Shown piece after piece: positions 39,003-47,103 of a stretch of DNA of 64,000 nt. Where the stretch lies: NCBI RefSeq assembly GCF_038500265.1, contig NZ_CP150637.1:129001-193000 (forward strand). The letters are read 5' to 3'. Made by a program: the position numbers and the translations under genes. Every line of letters begins with the position of its first letter. Within the stretch, counting starts at the first letter, position 1. Source of the stretch: Ignatzschineria larvae DSM 13226. Its GTDB lineage: Bacteria; Pseudomonadota; Gammaproteobacteria; Cardiobacteriales; Wohlfahrtiimonadaceae. The notes below the pieces were generated by a model. The model had not been told where the DNA came from and made no database searches. It saw only the letters and a list, made by a program, of their open reading frames with translations.

Positions 39003-39515
39003 ATGGGGATTTTAAAAAAATTGACTTTAAATTTGCTGGACACAACAAAAGAGGGCTGGAGTAAGGATATTTCCGAAGAGTTATTTATCTCTAAATACGA
39101 AGATCTGTTTAGATCTATTAGTACAGAGATATTTATCAATAGGTCAGATATTAATTCTGATCATAGAGCAGATTACTATGGATATTTTGAAAGTGAGGAG
39201 GGGAATGTAGCGTCTGCCATTTTATCTATTACCAAAACTAAAGTGAGAAAACTCACAAAAGTTTTGAATATTCATATCTCGCCTGTAATTAGTGAAAATT
39301 TTCAAGAAGAAGATATTATGACTATTGCAGGGATCTATAAGTCTTTAATCAGTCAGTTTTTTGCATTGTCTCATCAAAATGAGGGGGAAGTGAAAGTTTA
39401 TGCTCGAAGTGAGTTTGAATTAAAAACATTTAAACGAGTAACCGAAATTCTTAGAAATGCTGGAAATGACATTGTGGCTATAGAAGGACATTGGATGATC
39501 ATCAATTTATCCTAA
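39003..39515 (+). CDS. Unknown cytoplasmic protein
   Basis: 170 residues; ribosome site TAGGAG at 38991 sits 6 bases from the ATG at 39003 (an ATG one codon earlier is also possible). There is no TM or signal peptide; mixed alpha/beta with a Lys-rich segment TKTKVRKLTKVLNIHI near 74-89. No family recognised. It stands alone, upstream of the tiny gene at 39730. Confidence 0.55.
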   Translation: MGILKKLTLNLLDTTKEGWSKDISEELFISKYEDLFRSISTEIFINRSDINSDHRADYYGYFESEEGNVASAILSITKTKVRKLTKVLNIHISPVISENFQEEDIMTIAGIYKSLISQFFALSHQNEGEVKVYARSEFELKTFKRVTEILRNAGNDIVAIEGHWMIINLS

Positions 39516-39729
39516 AACTAAACCGGTTGTGAGGATGGTAATTACAGCTGTTGTATGATAATTTTAATAAAATGGATTATGAGAAAACTCGTTTCTGTAA
39601 GGATAAAGTTTAACTAGTAAGTATTGACCATAACAATAATGATCAATATATAATGATTTAATTATATTTAATTATATTTAATTTTATCAGTAAATAATTG
39701 AATCAATTTTTAGAGTAAAAGAGGGAAAA

Positions 39730-39891
39730 ATGGCAAAATATAATATTCTTGAAATGACTAACCTAATCAATCAAGCGGTCAATGAGGTTTTTGCTACGGC
39801 AGAAAAGAACGAGATTCAAGAGATGTTAGAAGCGGGTTATCAAGGCGCATTAGAATTGGCAGGCTTGCAAGCTTCAAAAGTTGCAGCTTAG
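39730..39891 (+). CDS. Small 53-residue helical protein, unknown
   Basis: ATG at 39730 preceded by AGAGGG (39720) and ending in TAG, with a strong terminator 31 bases later. The peptide (MAKYNILEMTNLINQAVNEV at the start) looks wholly alpha-helical, with a Glu-rich middle and an Ala-rich end (ELAGLQASKVAA). No family is recognised. Own ribosome site, upstream AT-rich promoter-like region and dedicated terminator argue for a genuinely expressed short gene. Confidence 0.65.
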   Translation: MAKYNILEMTNLINQAVNEVFATAEKNEIQEMLEAGYQGALELAGLQASKVAA

Positions 39892-39922
39892 AATATTTGT
39901 CATCTAGGATAGATGAGAATAG

Positions 39923-39950
39923 AAACCTCCATTTCGGAGGTTTTCCTTTT
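39923..39950 (+). terminator. Terminator after the 53-residue gene
   Basis: Perfect 8-bp stem AAACCTCC / GGAGGTTT with loop ATTTC, followed by a T-rich tract TCCTTTTT. Confidence 0.88.
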
Positions 39951-39954
39951 TAAG

Positions 39955-40345
39955 CGCTTATCTATATTCTCGAAGCAATCCCGAGAAATTAGAAAATCCC
40001 TCACTAGCGGGCGCGGGATCTCTCTGGAGTTGCAAACATTCCCTCCCGCCGGGAATCGGCTTTTAATAAGAATGAAAAAATTTCAGAAAGTTTTCCCACA
40101 TTTGAAAAGAGGGTGCTATTCTTATAATTATAGTTGTTTCATAAGATAAGTTATCTCATCGCCGGGGCGAAATATCCCGCTCTTCCAACAATCGAGCGCC
40201 GGCAAATTAGGCATCTCTTAATGCGGGATAATAAATAGATCGTTCACCTGTACCGGGCAATGCCGAGAGATTGATAATCCCTCATCCGCGGGCGCGGGAT
40301 CTCTCTGGAGTTGCAAGTATTCCCTCCCGCCGGGAGTCAGATTTG
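39955..40345. repeat. GC-rich modular repeat, inverted orientation
   Basis: About 1.4 units of the same repeat as at 36251, but in reverse complement. It contains ATTCCCTCCCGCCGGGAATC (40038), GCCGGGGCGAAATATCCCGC (40161), a GCCGGCAAATT module, TGCCGAGAGATTGATAATCC (40260) and CCGCGGGCGCGGGAT, then ATTCCCTCCCGCCGGGAGTC again (40319). It fills most of the 568 bases between the small gene and the BioC-like gene. Confidence 0.85.
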
Positions 40346-40459
40346 ATTTATTTAAGAATAATCTTTCAATCTCCCGTTGAGTTTGAAGCGTGCTAGAATA
40401 CGAGGCTTATATTACTTATTTTAAATTCGTATTCTAACTGATTAGCAAGAGATGGCCAT

Positions 40460-41227
40460 ATGACAACTTTCACCAATCCATTGCCCCAATATCGCCCTTG
40501 TACTATAGAGGATTATACCAAGCGTGCATTTGTCCATCATGAGATTGCCCGTAGAATGGTGGAGTATCTTGAGGCGGATCTAGCGCCTCAATCCATTTGG
40601 GTGGATGGCGCGCGTGATCATTATTTGACGGAATTACTGCAAGCGCGTTTTCCTGAGGCGGTGATTTATGAAAATATCTACGATAATGGCATGGCGGATC
40701 CGCAATTATTGCGCGTGGATATGGTGATCAGCAATCTCTATTTGCAAGATCTATGGGAATTAGAAGATCGAATCCGAGCCTATCAATTAGCGCTCAATGC
40801 CGGCGGAAAACTCTTTTTTACCACAATCGGTGTTGGGAGTTTTCAAGATTTGAGTCATGCCGAAGGGCCTGCGATCAATCAATTTCCGGATATTGAAGAT
40901 ATTGGGGATTTTCTACACGCGCTTGGCTTTAAAAATGCGGTGCTCTTTATTGAAAAGATCAATCTAACCTATGAGCGCTTATCAACGCTTCTATTAGATG
41001 CCAAAGCGGTTGCCGGCAAGCCTTTTACGCCGACCCAAGGATTACGTACGCGCCATTGGATTGCAAAATGGTATCGTTATTGTGATCAATTCCGTAAAGA
41101 AGATGGGATTTATGAAATCGGTTTAGATGTAATTTATGCCGAGGGTTCGCTCTCTGATATTAAAAATATCCAAGGGCAGAGCAACGAAGTCTATGTCGAT
41201 ATTAACAATCTCAAGAAGCCAGAATAG
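40460..41227 (+). CDS. BioC-like methyltransferase with degenerate SAM site
   Basis: 255 residues, the length of BioC malonyl-ACP methyltransferases, with matching late landmarks: VDMVISNLYLQDLWELEDRI (motif IV region, about 92-111), FFTTIGVGSFQDL (about 117-129), IEDIGDFLHALGFKNAVLFI and LTYERLSTLLLDAKAV. The SAM-binding motif I, normally DLGCGTG, is replaced by VDGARDH (about 48-54), and the usual acidic ribose-binding position is unclear. It may be an inactive or repurposed relative. No other biotin gene is nearby. It sits between two blocks of GC-rich repeats. Confidence 0.7.
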   Translation: MTTFTNPLPQYRPCTIEDYTKRAFVHHEIARRMVEYLEADLAPQSIWVDGARDHYLTELLQARFPEAVIYENIYDNGMADPQLLRVDMVISNLYLQDLWELEDRIRAYQLALNAGGKLFFTTIGVGSFQDLSHAEGPAINQFPDIEDIGDFLHALGFKNAVLFIEKINLTYERLSTLLLDAKAVAGKPFTPTQGLRTRHWIAKWYRYCDQFRKEDGIYEIGLDVIYAEGSLSDIKNIQGQSNEVYVDINNLKKPE

Positions 41228-41235
41228 AACTATCT

Positions 41236-42145
41236 TTATTGATATAAGAGAAGTTATCTCATCGCCGGGGAGAAATATCCCATTCTTCTATAAATCGTGC
41301 GCCGGCAGTTGTGGCATCTTTCAATGCAGGATAATATAGTAAGATCGGTTCAAAATAAGCTCATTCAAATGCCGGCGCATCGATTGTAATAAGTAAGGAA
41401 GCGGTTCTATCCGGCATCTTGCAAGTGTTGTTTAAAACCATTTTTCTTAAACCAAATTTACTATAAATAGATCGTTCACCTGTACCGGGCATTGCCGAGA
41501 GATTGATAATCCCTCATCCGCGGGCGCGGGATTTGTATAGGGTTAGGAGGCTTTGAGTGCCTTACTCGCGGGCGCGGGATTTCTCTGGAGTTGCAAGCAT
41601 TCCCTCCCGCCGGGAGACAGCTTTTAATAAAAAAATTCAAAATTTTTTCCACATCTTAAAAGCGGGTACTACTCTTATAATTATAGTTGTTTCATAAGAC
41701 AATTCACCGCACCGCCGGGGCGGAATATCCCGCTCTTCCAACGATCAAGCGCCGGCAGATTTGGCATTGTCTCATACCGAAGCGTCTTAGAAACTATGTG
41801 CCGGCAGGTTTGGCATTTCTCAATGCAGGATAATAAATCGACCGTTCACCTGTACCGGGCATTGCCGAGAGATTGATAATCGCTCATTCGCGGGCGCGGG
41901 ATTTGTATAGGGTTAGGAGGCTTTGAGTGCCTTACTCGCGGGCGCGGGATTTCTCTGGAGTTGCAAGCATTCCCTCCCGCCGGGAGACAGCTTCTGTTTA
42001 ACACAACTAAGAATATGTATCTCAGCGCCGGGGGGAATGATCCCGTTCTTTTATGAATCGCGCGCCGGCAAATTTGGCATTGTCTCATACCGAAGCGTCT
42101 TAGAAACTATGTGCCGGCAGTTGTGGCATCTTTCAATGCCGAGAG
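41236..42145. repeat. Large composite block of GC-rich modular repeats
   Basis: The 900-base gap is nearly all repeat. A roughly 370-base pattern occurs twice: CGGGCGCGGGATTTGTATAG is found at 41521 and 41891, each followed by the same ~100 bases ending in CCTCCCGCCGGGAGACAGCTT. A further module, CTCATACCGAAGCGTCTTAG, occurs at 41772 and 42085. Orientation is as at 39955. A MITE-like element is inserted at 41337-41463. Confidence 0.87.
41337..41463 (+). mobile_element. MITE-like element, copy 2 (127 bp, internally deleted)
   Basis: Starts TAGTAAGATCGG and ends AAATTTACTA, flanked by TA on each side (41335-41336 and 41464-41465). The interrupted repeat reads GGATAA-TA-[element]-TA-AATAG, whereas the uninterrupted repeat at 40225 reads GGATAATAAATAG; so this is an insertion with a 2-bp TA duplication. 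Relative to copy 1 it lacks about 45 internal bases. Confidence 0.85.
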
Positions 42146-42161
42146 AAAACTCTTAGAGTAT

Positions 42162-42404
42162 TTAATTTTCCAGGCCAAGTTCTTTTCTCACTTCATCGCT
42201 ACTGTAAGTCGGTTCGTCACCTTGATTAATACGATCAATCAATTGATGAGCCGCATAATACTCTTCCATTTCTTCAAGATGTTGCAAAATGGCTTCTTGA
42301 ACATACTCTTCTTTGCTTTTGCCCATTTTTTGAGCCATAGATGTTAATCGAGTAGAAATATCATCAGGTAATTGTATTGCTAACATATTGCGCCTCTTCA
42401 TCAT
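42162..42404 (-). CDS. RHH antitoxin (RelB/DinJ-like), apparently orphan
   Basis: 80 residues. MLAIQLPDDISTRLTSMAQK (7-26) is the ribbon-helix-helix DNA-binding start of RelB-type antitoxins, followed by MGKSKEEYVQEAILQHLEEM; the acidic C-terminal part (HQLIDRINQGDEPTYSSDEV) would bind a toxin. AAGGAG lies 6 bases before the ATG at 42404. Downstream on the minus strand, where a RelE-like toxin normally overlaps, there is only repeat DNA. The protein may regulate itself or a distant toxin. Confidence 0.82.
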   Translation of the reverse strand: MMKRRNMLAIQLPDDISTRLTSMAQKMGKSKEEYVQEAILQHLEEMEEYYAAHQLIDRINQGDEPTYSSDEVRKELGLEN

Positions 42405-42489
42405 AATATCTCCTTACAGTATAGTTAATCTTATTCTATTGTGGGAATTAGCTCAATTGGTAGGAATATTATTTGATTAACTAAGAAAA

Positions 42490-42640
42490 TTTATTGCACC
42501 GCCGGGGCGGAATATTCCGCTCTTCCAACGATCAAGCGCCGGCAGATTTGGCATTGTCTCATGCCGAAGCGTCTTAGAAACTATGTGCATCGCCGAGGGA
42601 ATGATCCTATTTTTTATAAATCTCGTGCTGGCAGATTGCG
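42490..42640. repeat. Short GC-rich modular repeat upstream of the IscA-like gene
   Basis: Contains CACCGCCGGGGCGGAATATT, CAAGCGCCGGCAGATTTGGC and the module TGTCTCATGCCGAAGCGTCTTAG, matching 41707-41810. The remainder up to 42791 is AT-rich and presumably holds the promoter of the IscA-like gene. Confidence 0.8.
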
Positions 42641-42791
42641 CCTATTATTAAATAATGATCTGTTGAAAGAGAGAAGTGATATCCATTTCTTGCTATTTAC
42701 GGTAAAATAGCACTAATTTAGTTCTATATTGTTATTGAATATTTCATTGCACAATGATGCCAAGTCAAACGCATGATTGAAGGGAGAAAAG

Positions 42792-43109
42792 ATGTTTACA
42801 GTAACGGATGCGGCAAAAACACAATTAGTCAAAAATTTAGAGGGAAGCAGTGCCGAAGCGATTCGAATAGCGCTCCAAAAATCAGGCTGTTCTGGCTATA
42901 AATACTATATTGATTTCTGTGATCAAGTGGATGATCGCGTTGAAATCTTATTAGAAAGCCCCATTATGGTAGTTGCTGATAAGGACATTTTACCTTATCT
43001 CGAGAATGTGACACTTGATTATATTCAAGATGGTATTAATCGGATGTTTAAGTTTAGCAATCCCGCTGCAAAAGCAGAATGTGGTTGTGGTGAGAGTTTT
43101 ATGCTTTAA
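42792..43109 (+). CDS. IscA/HesB-family iron-sulfur assembly protein
   Basis: 105 residues, typical length. The first conserved Cys is in KSGCSGYKYYIDF (about 31-43) and the C-terminal pair in ECGCGESF (about 97-104). A-type carriers deliver Fe-S clusters to target enzymes. ATG 42792 follows AAGGGAGAAAAG. It is isolated from other isc/suf genes, so IscA, ErpA and SufA-like roles cannot be separated. The asparagine synthetase gene follows 58 bases later. Confidence 0.88.
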   Translation: MFTVTDAAKTQLVKNLEGSSAEAIRIALQKSGCSGYKYYIDFCDQVDDRVEILLESPIMVVADKDILPYLENVTLDYIQDGINRMFKFSNPAAKAECGCGESFML

Positions 43110-43167
43110 TATTAATACCTTAGATAGAATAGCATAGATGATAAAGAGCAACTAAAAGGAATGGAAC

Positions 43168-44946
43168 ATGAGTGGAATCGCTGGAGTATTAAAGTTAAAT
43201 CAGACTGCCGTAGATGAATCACTATTACAGAAAATGGCAGAGCCGATTGTCAAACGCGGGCCTGATGGTACGAATATCTTTCGCCGGAAAATGGTGGGAT
43301 TAGTCCATACACGTTTGCAAGCGGTGAGTAATGGGATGGAACCTTTCTTTGATGAGGCGCTCGGCATTGCTGTGGCGACCAATGGAACGGTTTACAATCA
43401 GGCAGAAATTCGAGAAGAGCTTCGGGAAGTGGGTTATCAATTTTATACCGAATCTCAAGCGGAAGTCTTAACGAAAGCGTATCACTGCTGGGGCAATCTC
43501 TTTGTGGAGAAACTCGATGGGGCTTATGCCATTGCCCTTTGGAATGATGCGCAAGAGACACTACTTTTAGTCCGTGACCGCTTTGGTAAAAAACCACTCT
43601 ACTACGGCTTTGGTCAATCAGGTGAGGCGTTCTATTTCGGTTCTAATACCCAGAGTATTATGCAGAGTCAAGATGTGGATACTTCGATCGATCCTGAAGC
43701 ACTGCACTTTATGTACTCTCTGCACGCAGTGGTGCCGGCGCCGCTGACGATCCTTAAAGGGATTCGTAAAATCGCCCCGGGAAGCTACATGGTGATACAA
43801 CATAATGGAATGGCCACAGAAACCGGTTATTGGGATTTGACGGCGAAACGTGATTATCCTGAATATGATCACGAAACCTGGAAAGAGGTCATTGAGAGCG
43901 CATTAACTTCGGCGGTTGTCAAAGAGATGGGCTCGGCGAATGAACCGGTGGGTGTATTGCTCTCGGGCGGCTTAGATTCCACATTGATTACGGCACTAGC
44001 GCTTGAATCGGGGGTTAAAGGGATTCAAACTTTCTCTGTGGGCTTTGAAGATCAGCCTGAAGAGAAGGGCTCGGAGTTCTTCTATTCAGATCAATTTGTC
44101 GATAAGTATCAAACAGATCACTATAAATTTGAGATTCCGAATAGCGAGGTTTTACTCAGGCTCCCTGAAGCGGTGCGGAATATGAGTGAACCGCTCTTTG
44201 GGCAGGATGCCATTGGCTTCTATCTACTCTCTGAAAAGGTGAAAACGAAAGCCTCAGTAGTACAGAGTGGACAGGGTGCAGATGAGCTCTTTGCGGGTTA
44301 TTTCTGGTATCCTCAGATGGTAGAGAGTGGTGAATTTGACCCGTATGAGCGTTTTGCCCAATATTATCTTGACCGACCACATTCAGAAACATTGGATCTG
44401 TTCACAAAACCGTATCAGGTAGGCGATATCGCCGGCGATTTTATCCGTGATCATTTAACACGAGATGGCGCAGAAACGTTCTTAGATAAAGTATTACGCT
44501 TCGATGTGACTCGCTTAGCGGTAGATGATCCTATTAAACGGGTGGATAATATGACCATGGCACATGGTTTAGAAGCGCGTATGCCTTTCTTAGATCAGCG
44601 TTTAGTGGAATTAACGATGGCAATGCCGCCGGAATATAAATTGATGCATAACGGTAAAGGGATCTTAAAAGAGATCGCCAGAGGTCGTGTACCCGATGAT
44701 ATTATCGATCGTAAAAAAGCGTACTTCCCAATGCCGGCGCTTAAATATGTACGTGGAGAATTCTTAGAGATGATGACCGATTTAGTGACAAGCGAGAAAG
44801 CGAAATCGCGGGGCATCTTCAATCAAGCGTATATCGCAGATCTCATCAAAAATCCAGAAGCTCCATCAAGCTTTACCAATATTCAAGGCTCGAAATTGTG
44901 GCAAGCAGCGCTGCTTGAGATGTGGTTAGAGTCGATGGGACTGTAG
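43168..44946 (+). CDS. asnB: Asparagine synthetase B-type protein lacking the catalytic Cys
   Basis: 592 residues. The N-terminal ~200 residues are a class II glutaminase domain and 210-560 the synthetase domain with LLSGGLDSTLI (about 263-273) and MPFLDQRLVEL. The start codon is followed by AGT, so the protein begins MSGIAGV where active enzymes have MCGIAGV: the N-terminal nucleophile Cys is Ser. In addition NGEIYN is NGTVYN and the usual D-T-E is Q-A-E, so residues that hold glutamine are also changed; Arg and RGPDG remain. It may use free ammonia. The start is fixed because no other frame gives the GIAGV sequence. A strong terminator follows. Confidence 0.88.
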   Translation: MSGIAGVLKLNQTAVDESLLQKMAEPIVKRGPDGTNIFRRKMVGLVHTRLQAVSNGMEPFFDEALGIAVATNGTVYNQAEIREELREVGYQFYTESQAEVLTKAYHCWGNLFVEKLDGAYAIALWNDAQETLLLVRDRFGKKPLYYGFGQSGEAFYFGSNTQSIMQSQDVDTSIDPEALHFMYSLHAVVPAPLTILKGIRKIAPGSYMVIQHNGMATETGYWDLTAKRDYPEYDHETWKEVIESALTSAVVKEMGSANEPVGVLLSGGLDSTLITALALESGVKGIQTFSVGFEDQPEEKGSEFFYSDQFVDKYQTDHYKFEIPNSEVLLRLPEAVRNMSEPLFGQDAIGFYLLSEKVKTKASVVQSGQGADELFAGYFWYPQMVESGEFDPYERFAQYYLDRPHSETLDLFTKPYQVGDIAGDFIRDHLTRDGAETFLDKVLRFDVTRLAVDDPIKRVDNMTMAHGLEARMPFLDQRLVELTMAMPPEYKLMHNGKGILKEIARGRVPDDIIDRKKAYFPMPALKYVRGEFLEMMTDLVTSEKAKSRGIFNQAYIADLIKNPEAPSSFTNIQGSKLWQAALLEMWLESMGL

Positions 44947-45020
44947 TTGGGGAATGATGAGGTGAGATAGATCACTTAGATTATTCTTATAGAAAGTCTA
45001 TAAAACAGAGAAGAAGAGAG

Positions 45021-45046
45021 AAAAGGCCAACATTGATTGGCCTTTT
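45021..45046 (+). terminator. Terminator after asnB
   Basis: Perfect 10-bp stem AAAAGGCCAA / TTGGCCTTTT with loop CATTGA and a run of T's. Confidence 0.92.
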
Positions 45047-45238
45047 TTATTGAGATTGGTGTTATTCAAATATCAAACTTTTCCCCACAAATTTTGGAGT
45101 CAAGGTATAATCCTTGCCTTAGTTCAGCTTTGAACTTTTATGATGCTTTGAGTTTAAACAAAAGCAATATTTCCCACAAAGATAGTGCTTGAGCACTAGC
45201 AGGCAATGCCTGTTTTCCCCTGTAAGGAACTTTATAAT

Positions 45239-46687
45239 ATGAAACAACGTTCAGTGGAACTTCTCGCACCGGCGGGGACGTTCAAAAATTTACAATATGC
45301 CTATGCTTATGGTGCTGATGCTGTATATGCCGGCTTACCCCGTTATAGTCTGCGGGTACGGAATAATGATTTCCGTAATACCGAGCGGGTTAAGATGGGG
45401 ATTGATTATGCCCATGAGTTAGGGAAGAAATTCTTCCTAGCGGTGAATACGATGCCCCATGGCGGTAAACTCAAGACTTTCGTAGATGATATGTCGCCGG
45501 TATTAGAGCTCAAACCTGATGCACTGATTATGTCAGATCCAGGGCTTATTATGATGGTGCGTGAGCGCTTCCCGGATCAAGATATTCATCTCTCGGTACA
45601 GGCGAATGCGGTGAATAGCGCTACAGTGCAATTTTGGCAGAAACAAGGATTGACGCGGGTGATCCTCTCTCGGGAATTATCCCTGAATGAGATTGAGGAG
45701 ATTCGTAATGAGTGTCCGGATATGGAGTTAGAGGTCTTTGTGCATGGTGCGCTCTGTATCGCTTATTCGGGTCGCTGCTTGCTATCGGGTTACTTCAATC
45801 ATCGAGATGCGAATCAAGGGACCTGTACCAATGCTTGCCGTTGGAATTATGGCCTAACGGATGGCATAGAAACACCGGAAGGGGAACTAGTGCCGGCGGG
45901 AACAGATATGCAGAAGATCTACCGCGAAGAGAGTCAACATCCGAATATCGGGGTGAATCCTGTGACCTTTATCCAGGATGCGATGAATGAGGTGGCTTAT
46001 ACGGATCTCTCTACAGGGAAAGCCTATACACCGCACCCTGAAGCGGTTAAACCTTATCTCATTCAAGAGAATGGTCAGCGTAAAGGCGAATGGATGGAGA
46101 TCAGTGAAGATGAGCATGGGACTTATATCATGAACTCTCGAGATCTACGGGCGATCCAACATGTACAAAAACTCATTGAGATCGGTGTGGACTCTCTGAA
46201 AATCGAAGGTCGTACCAAATCCCCTTACTATGTCGCACGAACCACGCAACTCTATCGTCAAGCGATTGATGATGCTTTAGCGGGCCGAGAGTTCAATCCT
46301 GAGCTCTATGGGAAGCTCGATGGTTTGGCGAATCGCGGTTATACCGAAGGCTTCTTACAGCGTCATGCCCCCCATGCTTATCAGAATTACCTAACCGGCA
46401 ATTCTATTCACTCTCGTCAACAATATGTGGCAGAAGTATTGGAATATGATGCCGAAACAGGTCTATCGAAACTACAGGCTAAAAATCGTTTCTCAACTGG
46501 CGATCGGTTAGAAGTGATTCATCAACATGGCAATCGCGATATTGTGATTGGGCAAATGACGACGGAAAAAGGGGAAGTGATCGATTCTGCGAAAGGTTCA
46601 GCCTACGTTGTCTGGGCAGATATTGGCCCCTCCGATGAGATGACGATGCTAGCCCGTTATCTCGATAATGATGAGAATGTGGATTAA
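45239..46687 (+). CDS. trhP: U32 peptidase-like tRNA hydroxylation protein TrhP (YegQ)
   Basis: 482 residues. VELLAPAGTFKNLQYAYAYG (6-25) is the U32 N-terminus; EVFVHGALCIAYSGRCLLSG (about 172-191) is the PROSITE U32 signature, and CTNACRWNYG (about 202-211) gives further Cys ligands. LKIEGRTKSPYYVA follows. TrhP takes part in prephenate-dependent formation of 5-hydroxyuridine at tRNA position 34. ATG 45239 is chosen because it gives the family start MKQRSVELLAPAG with AAGGAA upstream; the earlier in-frame ATG at 45206 is unlikely. Confidence 0.9.
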   Translation: MKQRSVELLAPAGTFKNLQYAYAYGADAVYAGLPRYSLRVRNNDFRNTERVKMGIDYAHELGKKFFLAVNTMPHGGKLKTFVDDMSPVLELKPDALIMSDPGLIMMVRERFPDQDIHLSVQANAVNSATVQFWQKQGLTRVILSRELSLNEIEEIRNECPDMELEVFVHGALCIAYSGRCLLSGYFNHRDANQGTCTNACRWNYGLTDGIETPEGELVPAGTDMQKIYREESQHPNIGVNPVTFIQDAMNEVAYTDLSTGKAYTPHPEAVKPYLIQENGQRKGEWMEISEDEHGTYIMNSRDLRAIQHVQKLIEIGVDSLKIEGRTKSPYYVARTTQLYRQAIDDALAGREFNPELYGKLDGLANRGYTEGFLQRHAPHAYQNYLTGNSIHSRQQYVAEVLEYDAETGLSKLQAKNRFSTGDRLEVIHQHGNRDIVIGQMTTEKGEVIDSAKGSAYVVWADIGPSDEMTMLARYLDNDENVD

Positions 46688-46769
46688 GTAACATTCTATT
46701 AATATTGGGTGTTATTAGGTAACTGATCTTTCTGAACTTAGAAAGCTAAGCAATATGATTATTCATTTT

Positions 46770-46799
46770 AACCTCTGTCGATTGACAGAGGTTTTTTAT
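46770..46799 (+). terminator. Terminator after trhP
   Basis: Perfect 10-bp stem AACCTCTGTC / GACAGAGGTT, 4-base loop GATT, then TTTTTA. Confidence 0.92.
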
Positions 46800-47103
46800 C
46801 GGATATTAAATATTATTTCTAGACCATAGCACCTATTTTTTAATGTATCCGCTTGTCTAATAATGGTTATGTTTATTTAATGTATATATCAAATAATGAT
46901 TGAGATTAAACTATGTAGTCTATTATTCGCATGTTTATCTTTATTTATATGTATTTTAGTAAAATTCTGTAATAAAATTAATAGAAATATAAAAATTTTT
47001 AATTCAAACATCACCATTATTTTTAACAAAATATGAGCAATATAAAAATTATTTTAGTTGTTGATATAAATAAAGCGTGATAATGATTTTATGGAGAAAG
47101 TTA
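46800..47103. promoter_or_regulatory. AT-rich upstream region of the autotransporter gene
   Basis: About 300 bases of very AT-rich DNA without genes. It presumably carries the autotransporter promoter; the ribosome site GGAGAAAG (47093-47100) precedes the chosen ATG by 3 bases. Confidence 0.45.

Noticed and set aside
41846-42347. Several 70-80-codon frames in the repeat block and opposite the antitoxin
   Set aside because: They arise from GC-rich repeat DNA or oppose the clear RHH gene; no ribosome sites.
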